Origin: Frisingicoccus caecimuris | GTDB lineage: Bacteria; Bacillota; Clostridia; Lachnospirales; Lachnospiraceae | Length of the DNA stretch: 58,796 bases | Assembly: GCF_004340975.1 (NCBI RefSeq) | Contig: NZ_SLXA01000014.1 | Location: 1 to 58,796, forward strand | Direction of reading: 5' to 3' | Shown here: positions 25,666 through 33,863 of the stretch, in pieces | Layout: the number at the start of each line of letters is the position of its first letter | Position numbering within the stretch: the first letter of the stretch is position 1 | Translations under genes and position numbers: made by a program | The notes under the pieces: model-generated | The model's input: the letters and a program-made list of their open reading frames with translations, nothing else | Database searches by the model: none | What the model was told of the DNA's origin: nothing

Positions 25666-26018
25666 ATGGGCGGCACTTATGTAAGATGTGGGGATTACTT
25701 TATCCCCAACCTTACCTTACCTTACCGGAGGAAGAAGAACCGAGATTTGTTGGAGTATGGGGACAAAGACATTTGCAGTATTTGAAAGAATACCGCAGGA
25801 CTGTATATCTGGATCTACTGATGAGCGGCAGGTTGAGCAGTTATCTGGCAGATATAGAGGGACAGGCACAGGAACGCTTTGAGGGGATTGTAGAGCAGAT
25901 GAAACAGGCACAGGGAATTACAGAGCAGTTAAAGGCAGATAACGCTTGAGAGTGGGTTGGTAGAATGAATAATATACAGGCGTGTGCGAGGGAGATTGTG
26001 GACAAAGAAATAATATAA
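25666..26018 (+). pseudogene. TnpV-like transposon protein, frameshifted
   Basis: Codons from 25666 read MGGTYVRCGDYFIPNLTLP. The frame then breaks at a triple CTTAC pentanucleotide repeat (about 25711-25725) and continues in another frame with EEEEPRFVGVWGQRHLQYLKE, SGRLSSYLADIEGQAQERFE. A TGA at 25948 interrupts again before EWVGRMNNIQ...IVDKEII and the final stop at 26016. Removing one CTTAC unit restores the first junction. The protein is clearly paralogous to the intact TnpV at 39205-39552. It follows the relaxase remnant as in Tn4451-type elements. Confidence 0.8.
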
Positions 26019-26152
26019 ATATATCAGTAAAAGTAATGCAGTAGAGAACAAGGTAGAAAATGGCTTGTTCTCTACTTTACAATAATACTGTTTAGTATAT
26101 AATTAAGAATAAAGAGATAAGACTAATTGGCTGAAAGGAGAAATTGTATTAT

Positions 26153-26482
26153 ATGTTCTATGATTATATGTTCTATATTGTTTTTGACTTTGTGATGGCA
26201 GTGATTATGTTTTTGTTTGGAATATGGTTCTATAAATCAGAAGGAAAAGCTGCTAATTTCTTGTCGGGTTATAATATGAAATCAGCGGATGAACGAAAGA
26301 AATACGATGAGAATGCTATGTGTAAGGCATATGGAAAAAGAATGATGTTTATGTCAGTTCCTTTTATTATTGGAATAATCATAGATATCCAATATCAAGG
26401 AATTGGTTGTTTGATTGCATGGGGGATATGGTTTATTATGTTTGTTTTGTTGCTTATTGATAGGCATAAAAGAGAACGTTAA
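26153..26482 (+). CDS. Small membrane protein, DUF3784-like
   Basis: The product of about 109 residues has a hydrophobic N-terminal helix (about 5-25), then the hallmark segment FLSGYNMKSADERKKYDE seen in DUF3784 proteins. Two further hydrophobic stretches follow (MFMSVPFIIGIIID and GCLIAWGIWFIMFVLLLI). AAAGGAG lies upstream; an in-frame TTG at 26144 is an alternative start but is too close to it. It stands alone between the tnpV remnant and the KilA-N gene. Function is unknown. Confidence 0.65.
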   Translation: MFYDYMFYIVFDFVMAVIMFLFGIWFYKSEGKAANFLSGYNMKSADERKKYDENAMCKAYGKRMMFMSVPFIIGIIIDIQYQGIGCLIAWGIWFIMFVLLLIDRHKRER

Positions 26483-26596
26483 ATTTCAGTTGCGAAAATT
26501 GATGTGACAATTACATATGGCGAGAAATTGAAAAGAAAAATTAGAAATTTATTTTGAAAGAGAGTGTCCGCAATGTAGAAAGGGGAAAACCTAAGA

Positions 26597-27466
26597 TTGA
26601 AAAACATGAAAATAGATGCCAATGGAACAGAAATCAGGGTGATGGGCGATGTTGTTAATGAAGACGCTTATATTTCGCTCACTGATATTGCAAAATATAA
26701 AAATCCAGACAATGCCTTTATTGTGGTGGCAAACTGGATGCGTAATCATTCTACGATTTCATTTTTGGGCTTGTGGGAACAAATTCACAATCCAAATTTT
26801 AAACCTATCGAATTCGATAGGTTTAAAGCGGAATCAGGAGATAATGCTTTTACATTGACACCGCAACAATGGATAAAAGCAACGGATGCAATCGGTATCG
26901 TATCAAAATCGGGACGATATGGCGGTACTTATGCTCATACAGATATAGCTTTCGAGTTTGCTTCATGGATTTCGCCGGAATTTAAGCTTTATATCATCAA
27001 AGATTATCAGCGTTTGAAGAAAGATGAAGCAGATCGGTTAGCGATTGGATGGGATGTAAAGAGAGAACTTTCAAAAATAAACTATCGTATCCACACAGAT
27101 GCAGTAAAAGAATTTTTGATAACTCCCACATTATCTCCGCAGGAAATGGCATATACATATGCTTCAGAAGCAGATATTTTAAATATGGCTTTGTTTGGAA
27201 AAACGGCAGCACAATGGAGAAGTGAAAAAGGAATAAAGGGAAAAACTCCTAATATCAGAGATTTTGCTTCAGTAGAAGAATTGGTTGTGCTTATCAATCT
27301 GGAAGATACAAACGCGGATCTGATAAGACAGGAAGTGCCTAAAATTGAAAGGCTGAAAATATTAAGAGAAAAAGCGTACAGGCAATTAGAGCTTTTGAGA
27401 AAGAACCAAGATACGATTGCGGCATTAAAGAAAAATCTTATTGAAGATACAGAAACAAATGGTTGA
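26597..27466 (+). CDS. KilA-N domain protein
   Basis: The 289-residue protein has an N-terminal KilA-N DNA-binding domain (about 5-130: DAYISLTDIAKYKNPDNAFIVVANWMRNH, then GRYGGTYAHTDIAFEFASWISPEFKLYIIKDYQRL) and a helical C-terminal half. KilA-N proteins occur in phages and mobile elements of Firmicutes. The start is probably the TTG at 26597, ten bases after GAAAGGGGA; the ATG at 26606 is a second choice. Inside the coding sequence lies a perfect 30-bp palindrome (26798-26827) that may be its operator. No partner gene is adjacent. Confidence 0.75.
   Translation: MKNMKIDANGTEIRVMGDVVNEDAYISLTDIAKYKNPDNAFIVVANWMRNHSTISFLGLWEQIHNPNFKPIEFDRFKAESGDNAFTLTPQQWIKATDAIGIVSKSGRYGGTYAHTDIAFEFASWISPEFKLYIIKDYQRLKKDEADRLAIGWDVKRELSKINYRIHTDAVKEFLITPTLSPQEMAYTYASEADILNMALFGKTAAQWRSEKGIKGKTPNIRDFASVEELVVLINLEDTNADLIRQEVPKIERLKILREKAYRQLELLRKNQDTIAALKKNLIEDTETNG
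26798..26827. repeat. Perfect 30-bp palindrome inside the KilA-N gene
   Basis: Half-site TTTAAACCTATCGAA followed immediately by its exact reverse complement, centred on an EcoRI-type GAATTC. In the protein it encodes FKPIEFDRFK, within a conserved region of the KilA-N domain. Confidence 0.85.
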
Positions 27467-27811
27467 TTTCCTAAGCAAAACCGCTTATAATCTGAATCGG
27501 AATATATTGCTATTATCCACAGCTACGGAGCGGGTGTTATCAATACCGATAACAAATTGATAACATTAACCCGTATAGGCAGGATAATATGGATAAATCA
27601 AATAATTGAAAGAAAAGCGAACACGGCAATAAATAATCTCTAAACAAAATTGATTAGTAATTGTCGAGTTAGAATAACGGACAGAACGCCGGAAATGCTG
27701 ATAAAATGGGCATTTCCGGCGTTGTTTTATGGCGGTTGACTCTAAAATGGCTCTAATTATTTGAAGAATACTGGATTTAGGGCGGGTATCATGATACCTG
27801 CCTTATTTGTT
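27467..27811. other. Intergenic gap with terminator
   Basis: It contains a perfect 14-bp inverted repeat (AACGCCGGAAATGC, 27685-27698, and its complement 27710-27723) followed by GTTTTA, which can end the KilA-N transcript. Short GATAACA direct repeats occur at about 27546-27566. No gene is recognised. Confidence 0.6.
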
Positions 27812-28576
27812 TTACATAGCCAGTCCACATTCAAAGGCAAGTACCATATATTTTTCTGCGTTGTTCAGACCATATAAATTCAAATCTCTGATTTCCCATG
27901 TATCAGAACTAAGATTATCTGCTCCGTACAAAAATTGGATAAAAGGGATATGCCTGTATTCAGCAACTGCCAGCATGGAAGCACATTCCATTTCTACGAC
28001 AAGACAGCCCTCTTGTCTGCGTTCTTGAATAAGGGGTAGCGTTTCTCTGTAAATAGCGTCCGAAGTCCATGTTTTCCCTTTTACATACGGATAACCGCAA
28101 CTTGATAAAACACTTTCTAATATTTGAACTGAATGTGGATCTGCTTCAATTTCTGGCGAGGGTGCTATATAATGATAACTTGTGCCCTCATCACGGACAG
28201 CAGAAACAGGGATAATGATATTGTTTTTTACCTTATCATTATCCAACACACCGCAAGAACCAAACAAAACAAACTTTTTTGCTCCCATAGCAATAATTTC
28301 TTCAAATCCAGCGACACAAGCAGGCGCACCTACTCTGGACAGATAGAAAGCAATATCTGTATCTTTATAGCGGATTTTGTAAACGGGTATCATACCATTT
28401 GCGGTATACAGTTCTGATATCTTTTCGGTATTGTCCAGTGAAGAAAATTTTTGAATAATATTCTCTGAAAACGTGGAAACACATATCTCCGGGAAATTAT
28501 CAATTTTTTTCGTTGTATCGGACGGACTGAATAAAGCCGGTTCTGAAATATTTGTTCGTTGAAATATTGTATTCAA
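27812..28576 (-). CDS. Nucleoside phosphorylase family protein
   Basis: The 254-residue protein matches the PNP/uridine phosphorylase fold. YLSRVGAPACVAGFEEIIAMGAKKFVLFGSCGVL carries the phosphate-binding and nucleoside-side loops, and VVEMECASMLAVAEYRHIPF carries the family's E-M-E nucleobase/ribose motif. It would catalyse phosphorolysis of a nucleoside in the cytoplasm. The start is a TTG at 28576, preceded by GGGAGGT. It follows an XRE regulator gene by 18 bases in the same operon, so it may be element-borne cargo under that regulator. Base specificity cannot be read by eye. Confidence 0.85.
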   Translation of the reverse strand: MNTIFQRTNISEPALFSPSDTTKKIDNFPEICVSTFSENIIQKFSSLDNTEKISELYTANGMIPVYKIRYKDTDIAFYLSRVGAPACVAGFEEIIAMGAKKFVLFGSCGVLDNDKVKNNIIIPVSAVRDEGTSYHYIAPSPEIEADPHSVQILESVLSSCGYPYVKGKTWTSDAIYRETLPLIQERRQEGCLVVEMECASMLAVAEYRHIPFIQFLYGADNLSSDTWEIRDLNLYGLNNAEKYMVLAFECGLAM

Positions 28577-28594
28577 GATATTTACCTCCCGCTA

Positions 28595-29140
28595 CTAATT
28601 TTCTGGATATACCTTGACAGCGATACCAGAAGTTCCCTTTTTCACAACTTTATTTGTATCAACTAAATGCTGCTTGATCTGCTCACATGTTTCATTCATC
28701 TGCTCGACTTCATGCTGAAAGGCTTCTTCGCTTGGAAATGCGTCTTTGGAAGCAATCAGATTTTCCTGCAATTTCTTGGCTTTTGCAAATTTGGCAAGGC
28801 GGTTGTTGATTTCCGGGTGCTTAAAACGAATATATATCGTGTCTGGAATGAGATTTCCGTCCTTATCCTTTTCCCCGTCAATTTCCATATCTATCTGTTC
28901 ATCCATTTTGAAAAGCAGAGTAAGAACATCGGAAGCGGTTTCTATATCAAAATCTGTAAAGACATTGATACTCACACCCAGAGCGTTGGCAATCTTCAAA
29001 AGCTGGTCGGGCTTAGGGTTCCGGCTTCCCAACTCATATTTGCGGATAGTGGTTCCGTCTATACCTGCCAGTTCCCCCAGCATATTCTGTGAAATTCCCC
29101 GGATATTTCGGAACGTCTTAATTTTCTCTCCTACTGTCAT
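28595..29140 (-). CDS. XRE-family regulator with C-terminal helical domain
   Basis: The 181-residue protein has a canonical N-terminal HTH (MTVGEKIKTFRNIRGISQNMLGELAGIDGTTIRKYELGSRNPKPDQ, split over two helices) and a longer helical C-terminus. AAAGGAG lies before the ATG. It is divergent from the xis-int module. Between them lie repeated GGGACA boxes, including GGGACaaaaGTCCC, that overlap a consensus promoter. It is therefore the likely repressor of excision genes, by analogy with element-encoded repressors; binding is inferred. Confidence 0.85.
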   Translation of the reverse strand: MTVGEKIKTFRNIRGISQNMLGELAGIDGTTIRKYELGSRNPKPDQLLKIANALGVSINVFTDFDIETASDVLTLLFKMDEQIDMEIDGEKDKDGNLIPDTIYIRFKHPEINNRLAKFAKAKKLQENLIASKDAFPSEEAFQHEVEQMNETCEQIKQHLVDTNKVVKKGTSGIAVKVYPEN

Positions 29141-29176
29141 AGGACAACTCCTTTAATGTTGATAATTTAAAAAATA

Positions 29177-29292
29177 GGGACATTTGTATTCTAACATATG
29201 CGTCTAAAATAAGCAAATAAAATCTGAAAAATATATTGACAAGGGACAAAAGAGCCTATATAATCAAAATACAAGAAAGGGACAAAAGTCCC
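29177..29292. promoter_or_regulatory. Consensus promoter with GGGACA operator boxes for xis-int
   Basis: A perfect TTGACA (29236-29241), 17-bp spacer and TATAAT (29259-29264) face the xis gene. GGGACAAAAG sits in the spacer (29243-29252). A palindromic GGGAC-aaaa-GTCCC lies at 29279-29292, and a third GGGACA at 29177-29182 lies towards the XRE gene. The layout fits tight repression by the divergent XRE protein. Confidence 0.75.
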
Positions 29293-29317
29293 TAATATAA
29301 AAACAGGAGGACAATGA

Positions 29318-29512
29318 ATGGAGAAAACGAAAAAAATGTATGTAACAGCAGAGGAAGCGGCAGAAATGCTTGGCGTGTCAACAGGCTATGCCTACAAGAT
29401 TATCCGGGGGCTGAACGAAGAATTGAAAGCAAAGGGATATCGGACAATCTGCGGCAAGGTTCCGACAAAATACTTTGAAGAAAAATTTTACGGTCTGACC
29501 GTAGCCATGTAG
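29318..29512 (+). CDS. Excisionase-like small DNA-binding protein
   Basis: The 64-residue protein reads MYVTAEEAAEMLGVSTGYAYKIIRGLNEELKAKG, a winged-helix HTH of the excisionase type, and is followed 15 bases later by a tyrosine integrase gene. The layout xis-int under a repressed promoter is standard for integrative elements. ACAGGAGGAC precedes the ATG. The gene looks intact even though the integrase is not. Confidence 0.8.
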   Translation: MEKTKKMYVTAEEAAEMLGVSTGYAYKIIRGLNEELKAKGYRTICGKVPTKYFEEKFYGLTVAM

Positions 29513-29527
29513 GAGAGGAGGACTTTT

Positions 29528-30178
29528 ATGTCGGCAACAAGAGACGGGAAAATGTGGCGCTGCCAGTTTTACTATAAGGACTGGCAGGGCGTGAGCCACA
29601 AGAAAAATAAGAGAGGTTTTAAAACAAAGGCGGAAGCGGAGCAATGGGAGCGGGATTTCCTGCAACAACAGCAGAAAGATTTGAATATCAATTTTGAGAA
29701 TTTCGTTCAAATTTACTATGAGGATATGGAACACCGTCTGCGTGAGAATACCATGCGGACAAAGAAATTCATTATTGATTTGAAAATCATTCCGTATTTC
29801 AAGAAAAAGAGCATAAGCGAGATTAGGGCTTCCGACATTCGGGCATGGCAAAATGCTCTGATGAAAAAAGGTTATTCTCAAACGTATTTGAAAACAGTCA
29901 ATAATCAGCTATCAGCGATTTTCAATTATGCGGTTCGATACTATGACTTGAAAGACAACCCTTGTCGGAAAGCCGGGAGTATTGGAAAAAGTAATGCAGG
30001 GGAAAAGGAATTTTGGACAAAGCAGGAGTTCAAACAGTTCCTTGTGACTGTAGAGGATAAGCCGGAAACAAAAATGGCGTTCCTGCTTCTTTATTGGACG
30101 GGTATGAGAATAGGGGATGCTGATGGTAAAATAAGTCTAAATCAACAGAAACCCAGTAAACATGCGGGGTTGAGGTGA
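29528..30178 (+). pseudogene. Tyrosine recombinase (integrase), truncated after first catalytic Arg
   Basis: The first 195 codons match Tn916/phage-type integrases. The N-terminal arm-binding domain is MSATRDGKMWRCQFYYKDWQG... GFKTKAEAEQWERDFL. A SAM-like core-binding domain follows (LRENTMRTKKFIIDLKIIPYFKKKSISEI), and the catalytic domain begins up to LLYWTGMRIGD. The Arg in TGMRIG is the first active-site residue. After about 30115 the sequence changes to unrelated codons and stops, so the K, H-x-x-R, H and Tyr residues are lost. The protein cannot recombine DNA. AGGAGAGGAGG precedes the ATG. Confidence 0.85.
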
Positions 30179-30335
30179 TTTGGTCCTGAAAAATTCTTGC
30201 AACGAAACAACGAATTTATGAAGGAAAGGCCGATCTTTTATAAAAAACCAATTAAAACAGAGAAAGATTTCAGTACATGGCTGAGATGTTTTTACTATAC
30301 CACGAAAGCGGTGATAACTGAATATATTTATTTTT
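30179..30335 (+). other. Possible remnant coding frame after the truncated integrase
   Basis: Directly after the integrase stop, the same frame stays open for about 51 codons (FGPEKFLQRNNEFMKERPIF, then KPIKTEKDFSTWLRCFYYTT) before a TAG. There is no start codon or ribosome site at its head. It has protein-like composition and may be a fragment of another element gene captured at the junction. No family was recognised. Confidence 0.35.
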
Positions 30336-30395
30336 AGGACTGTATTAGCTCGCATGGACATTAGTTCCGGCTGTCTGATTCAGTCCTCTTTTTTA
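30336..30395 (+). terminator. Terminator/attenuator-like hairpin before parA
   Basis: AGGACTG (30336-30342) and CAGTCCT (30381-30387) bracket a 38-nt loop and are followed by CTTTTTTTTA. It lies about 35 bases before the parA start, a position where it could end incoming transcripts or regulate the module by attenuation. Confidence 0.5.
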
Positions 30396-30424
30396 TTTGA
30401 GATCAAAGAAAGGTGATAAAGAAT

Positions 30425-31210
30425 ATGGCAAAAATTATATCAGTAGTAAACCAGAAAGGCGGAACTGGAAAATCCGCATGTGCAGGAAATCTTGGTGTAG
30501 GGTTGGCTCTTATGAATAAGAAGGTGTTAGTCGTGGATGCTGATCCGCAGTCAGATGTGTCTGCTGGATTTGGATTCCGTGACTGCGATAATAGTAATGA
30601 AACATTAACAACGCTGATGGAAATGGTGTTGAGTGATGAAGATATTCCGGAAGACTGCTTTATCCAGCATACAGAGGAAGGTATTGATATTATATGCTCC
30701 AATATTGGATTGGCAGGAACAGAGGTACAGCTTGTGAATGCAATGAGCCGTGAGTTTGTCCTGAAACAAATATTAAACAGGGTAAAAGATCGGTACGATG
30801 CAATTTTGATAGATTGTATGCCATCCTTGGGTATGATCACCATCAATGCCCTGGCAGCGTCGGATGAAGTGTTGATTCCGGTAGAAGCATCCTATCTTCC
30901 AATCAAGGGATTGCAGCAGCTCTTGAAGACAATCGGAAAAGTCAGAAGACAGATTAACCCGAAACTGCAGATTGCCGGTATCCTTTTCAGTATGGTGGAT
31001 GTCCATACAAATGATGCCAGAAACAACATGGAATTGCTTCATAATGCCTATGGAAATCAGATTCATGTGTTTGACAATTATATTCCGTTTTCTGTCAGGA
31101 TGAAAGAAGCGGTCAGAGAGGGACAGAGTATTTTTAAATACGAACCAAAAGGTAAAGTTGCGAAAGCATATATGAGTTTTACGGAGGAGGTTCTTGAACA
31201 TGGCAGGTAA
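30425..31210 (+). CDS. parA: ParA/Soj-type partition ATPase
   Basis: The 261-residue protein has the deviant Walker A motif KGGTGKS (residues 11-17), VLVVDADPQSD and the Walker B-like YDAILIDCMPSLG, as in chromosomal and plasmid ParA. It drives segregation of the element together with the ParB whose gene overlaps its end by 11 bases. The ATG at 30425 is used; GAAAGGTG lies 10 bases away. It heads a long plus-strand operon for maintenance and replication of the integrative element. Confidence 0.93.
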   Translation: MAKIISVVNQKGGTGKSACAGNLGVGLALMNKKVLVVDADPQSDVSAGFGFRDCDNSNETLTTLMEMVLSDEDIPEDCFIQHTEEGIDIICSNIGLAGTEVQLVNAMSREFVLKQILNRVKDRYDAILIDCMPSLGMITINALAASDEVLIPVEASYLPIKGLQQLLKTIGKVRRQINPKLQIAGILFSMVDVHTNDARNNMELLHNAYGNQIHVFDNYIPFSVRMKEAVREGQSIFKYEPKGKVAKAYMSFTEEVLEHGR

Positions 31211-32129
31211 AAAGAAATCAACGCCAATCCCGTTACAGTCATTAGATGCCCTGTTCGGAACGACAAGTGAGGAACAGGCAGGCATCCAACAGATTGCTCT
31301 GGATAATCTGCATCCTTTCTCAAATCATCCTTTTAAGGTTCTGGATGATGACAAAATGGCTGAGTTGTCTGAGAGTGTAAAGATGCATGGAGTTTTGGTG
31401 CCTGGTATTGTAAGAATAAAGGATACTGGTGGTTATGAAATTATAGCAGGTCACCGCCGCAAGAGGGCGTGTGAGATAGCAGGCTTGAAAACCATGCCAG
31501 TTATTATTAAGGACCTGACAGATGATGAATCGACTGTGATTATGGTTGACTCAAACATCCAGCGTGAAGAACTGTTAATAAGTGAAAAGGCATTTGCCTA
31601 TAAGATGAAATATGATGCATTGAAACGTCAGGGCAAACGAAGTGATTTAACTTCTTGCCAAGTTGGCAAGAAGTTGGCGGCAGAGGATATCAGCCAAAAT
31701 TCAGAGGATAGTACACGGCAGATTCTCAGGTATATCCATCTGACGGAATTACATCCGGTTCTTCTGGATATGGCTGATCATAAACAGCTCCCGTTTAATA
31801 CTGCTGTTGAATTATCATATTTAAAAAAAGAGGAGCAGGATATACTGCTGCAGTATATGGGTAACCATGAAATGGTTCCATCCATGAAGCAGGCAAAGGA
31901 AATGAAGAAGTGTTCTAAGGAACATTTACTGACATATCCGGAAATTGATAGTATCTGTTACCAGGGTAAAACAGAGAAATTACAGGTGAAGCTGCCGGAA
32001 AAGAAGCTCCGGATGTTTTTCCCGGAGAGTTATACAAAAGAGCAGATAGAAGATGTGATTTTTAAATTGTTAGAGGAATGGGCAGACAATAAGGAGCGTG
32101 TTCAAAATGACAATCGTGGATGTGATTAA
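31200..32129 (+). CDS. parB: ParB-type partition protein
   Basis: The 309-residue protein has a ParB nuclease-like N-terminal domain (IALDNLHPFSNHPFKVLDDDKMAEL, ESVKMHGVLVPGIVRI, AGHRRKRACEIAG, which is the CTP-binding box) and SNIQREELLISEKAFAYKM. A central HTH region follows. GGAGGAGG precedes ATG 31200. Its gene contains a perfect 27-bp palindrome (31649-31675) that could be a centromere-like site. It pairs with ParA just upstream. Confidence 0.9.
   Translation: MAGKKKSTPIPLQSLDALFGTTSEEQAGIQQIALDNLHPFSNHPFKVLDDDKMAELSESVKMHGVLVPGIVRIKDTGGYEIIAGHRRKRACEIAGLKTMPVIIKDLTDDESTVIMVDSNIQREELLISEKAFAYKMKYDALKRQGKRSDLTSCQVGKKLAAEDISQNSEDSTRQILRYIHLTELHPVLLDMADHKQLPFNTAVELSYLKKEEQDILLQYMGNHEMVPSMKQAKEMKKCSKEHLLTYPEIDSICYQGKTEKLQVKLPEKKLRMFFPESYTKEQIEDVIFKLLEEWADNKERVQNDNRGCD
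31649..31675. repeat. Perfect 27-bp palindrome inside parB
   Basis: AACTTCTTGCCAA - g - TTGGCAAGAAGTT, 13-bp arms around one base. It encodes LTSCQVGKKLA. A site of this length inside parB is a candidate parS-like or autoregulatory operator. Confidence 0.85.
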
Positions 32130-32418
32130 GAAGGCATTGTTACCACTGGCAACTATGGTATTCTGGCTCTGGATGGTAAAAACGATTATGGGAGTGACCG
32201 GGAATACAGATTTATTTATGTTCCTGTTCCTTGCAGGGCTTCCGTTTGGAATACATAAAATGTGTATCATTTTAATCCCCAGAGGCTATGATGTTGGGGG
32301 TACTGTTGGAATGATCGCATTGAGTGTTATTGTGGGTGGTTTATTGGGAAGCCTTATGATCCCATATTATATTGTGAGGGCAGTCTATGTGACCATCTGG
32401 TATATAGTAAAAAGATAA
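32107..32418 (+). CDS. Small membrane protein, DUF6050-like
   Basis: The 103-residue protein has three or four hydrophobic helices (LLPLATMVFWLWMVKTIMG, FMFLFLAGLPFGIHKM, TVGMIALSVIVGGLLGSLMI). It resembles the small membrane protein that follows parB in many clostridial integrative elements. AAGGAG lies 10 bases before ATG 32107; GTG at 32098 is the alternative. It is the last gene before a strong terminator. Its role in transfer or maintenance is unknown. Confidence 0.6.
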   Translation: MTIVDVIKKALLPLATMVFWLWMVKTIMGVTGNTDLFMFLFLAGLPFGIHKMCIILIPRGYDVGGTVGMIALSVIVGGLLGSLMIPYYIVRAVYVTIWYIVKR

Positions 32419-32435
32419 TGAATAGTAGATTTGAG

Positions 32436-32478
32436 GCAGGCTTGCGAAAAAACAAATTCGTAAGCCTGCTTTTTTTTT
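32436..32478 (+). terminator. Strong intrinsic terminator
   Basis: GCAGGCTTGCGAA (32436-32448) and TTCGTAAGCCTGC (32457-32469) pair with one mismatch around an 8-nt loop, followed by nine Ts. Confidence 0.9.
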
Positions 32479-32634
32479 GTGCGATAAAGCTGGAAAGTAC
32501 AAAGCCAAAATTGTTTTGGATTTGTATTTGACAGCTAACGGTCATTGAGCAGCAAAGCTGCGAAATGTGCAATAAAGCAGGCAATTCAGGGGGAATCCCC
32601 TTTTGCATAAAGAAAAAGACGGAGGAGAACGAAC

Positions 32635-33033
32635 ATGAGAGAGCGAATCAAGAACAAACAGATTACGAAAGAAATCAGAGGGCAGCTTCCGGTTATTACA
32701 CCAGCTATGTTCCGGGAAAGGGGATGTTCTTATTGCCCCTATTATGCCGGAAGTTATGAAAAATTTCCAAGGTGCATGATGGCAGATTGTGCCTGGGATG
32801 ATGAAGAAGAACATTTCCATCCGGTTCTTCGCCAGATGCTTCCGGAATTTAAAAGGAAGATGGAAAAAGCAGAAGAGAAATATCTGGAATTGAAAACTGC
32901 TTATGAACTGCTTATGAGCATGTTTGCGGATGAAATGGAACAGGAGGAACTGGAGAAAGATGAATGTTACGACTGTTGTTATGCCAAGTGTGGTCCATGT
33001 ATCGGGCTGTGCTATAAAACACTGAAAGGATAG
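32635..33033 (+). CDS. Cysteine-rich hypothetical protein
   Basis: The 132-residue protein has two Cys clusters: GCSYCPYYAGSYEKFPRCMM near residue 30 and CYDCCYAKCGPCIGLC near the C-terminus, with a coiled coil between (about 60-105). The pattern suggests zinc or iron-sulfur binding. GGAGGAG precedes the ATG. It lies between parB and ssb, so a role in element DNA metabolism is possible. No known family was recognised. Confidence 0.65.
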   Translation: MRERIKNKQITKEIRGQLPVITPAMFRERGCSYCPYYAGSYEKFPRCMMADCAWDDEEEHFHPVLRQMLPEFKRKMEKAEEKYLELKTAYELLMSMFADEMEQEELEKDECYDCCYAKCGPCIGLCYKTLKG

Positions 33034-33047
33034 GAGGATGCGAGGTA

Positions 33048-33458
33048 ATGAATACAGCAATTATTTCTGGAAGACTGGTTCGTGATCCGGGCTATACCGA
33101 GACACAGAATGAAAAAGGTCTTCATAAGATCGCCAAGTTTGTACTGGCAGTCAGAAGAAATTACTCAGACGATGTCAGTTTCATTCCGGTGAAAGCCTTT
33201 GCAAAAAAAGCGGAGTTTGTCCGGGATTACCTGGTGCAGGGAACAAAGGTGATGGTAGAGGGTGAAATCGTAACCGGCAGTTACGATAATAAAGAGACCG
33301 GAAAAAAGGTGTATACGACAGAACTTTTTGCAGACCGTATCGAGTTTGCCGGGGCAAAAGTGCAGGAGAAAATGCCGGAGAAAATGCCGGAGCCGATGGA
33401 AGGGGATGGTTTTCTGAACATCCCGGAATCTATGGAAGAAGAAATGCCGTTTCGATAG
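33048..33458 (+). CDS. ssb: Single-stranded DNA-binding protein (element copy 1)
   Basis: The 136-residue protein is a short SSB: MNTAIISGRLVRDPGYTET, FVLAVRRNYSDDVSFIPVKAF, GTKVMVEGEIVTGSYDN. It ends in MEEEMPFR, a variant of the usual DDDIPF tip with one extra Arg, which may alter docking to host replication proteins. It sits just before the rep genes, a common arrangement. A second, different SSB is encoded at 47903. Confidence 0.9.
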   Translation: MNTAIISGRLVRDPGYTETQNEKGLHKIAKFVLAVRRNYSDDVSFIPVKAFAKKAEFVRDYLVQGTKVMVEGEIVTGSYDNKETGKKVYTTELFADRIEFAGAKVQEKMPEKMPEPMEGDGFLNIPESMEEEMPFR

Positions 33459-33470
33459 GAGGAAAAACCA

Positions 33471-33863
33471 ATGATAATGTTAAATAAAGAGTACATGATC
33501 AATCACATGAGAAATGAAAATGGTTCCATCAATATCAAAAATGTAGTATTGGCGGCTGCATGTGAAGCGACCGAGCTGTTCCAGTGCCTGATTGTAATGG
33601 ACAGCAACTTTACAGATTGGAGCCGTTTTGTTGACCGCCTGGAGCAGAACGTGGAAAAACAGGACTATGAAAAAGTCCATGAACTCTGCCAGACGATGTA
33701 TGCCATGAGGCATCTGTCAGAAGAACTGGAAGGGTTATATCTGGTAAGGGATGATGCAGAGCTTTGTTCCCTGTATTATCAGATTTTTGTGGGAATGCTG
33801 GATTTGACTGTTTTCTCAACAGAGGCAATGGTTGATTTGAATGGAGGGAAGCATGGTGAATAA
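33471..33863 (+). CDS. Hypothetical protein upstream of rep
   Basis: A 130-residue, mostly helical acidic protein (VVLAAACEATELFQCLIVMD, QDYEKVHELCQTMYAMRHLSEELEGLYL). It has no membrane helix and no recognised motif. GAGG lies upstream of the ATG. Its last 11 bases overlap the start of the RepA-like gene, indicating translational coupling to replication functions. Function is unknown. Confidence 0.6.
   Translation: MIMLNKEYMINHMRNENGSINIKNVVLAAACEATELFQCLIVMDSNFTDWSRFVDRLEQNVEKQDYEKVHELCQTMYAMRHLSEELEGLYLVRDDAELCSLYYQIFVGMLDLTVFSTEAMVDLNGGKHGE

Noticed and set aside
28133-28417. Plus-strand frame opposite the nucleoside phosphorylase gene
   Set aside because: It is a shadow of the phosphorylase coding strand, with no ribosome site and no family pattern.
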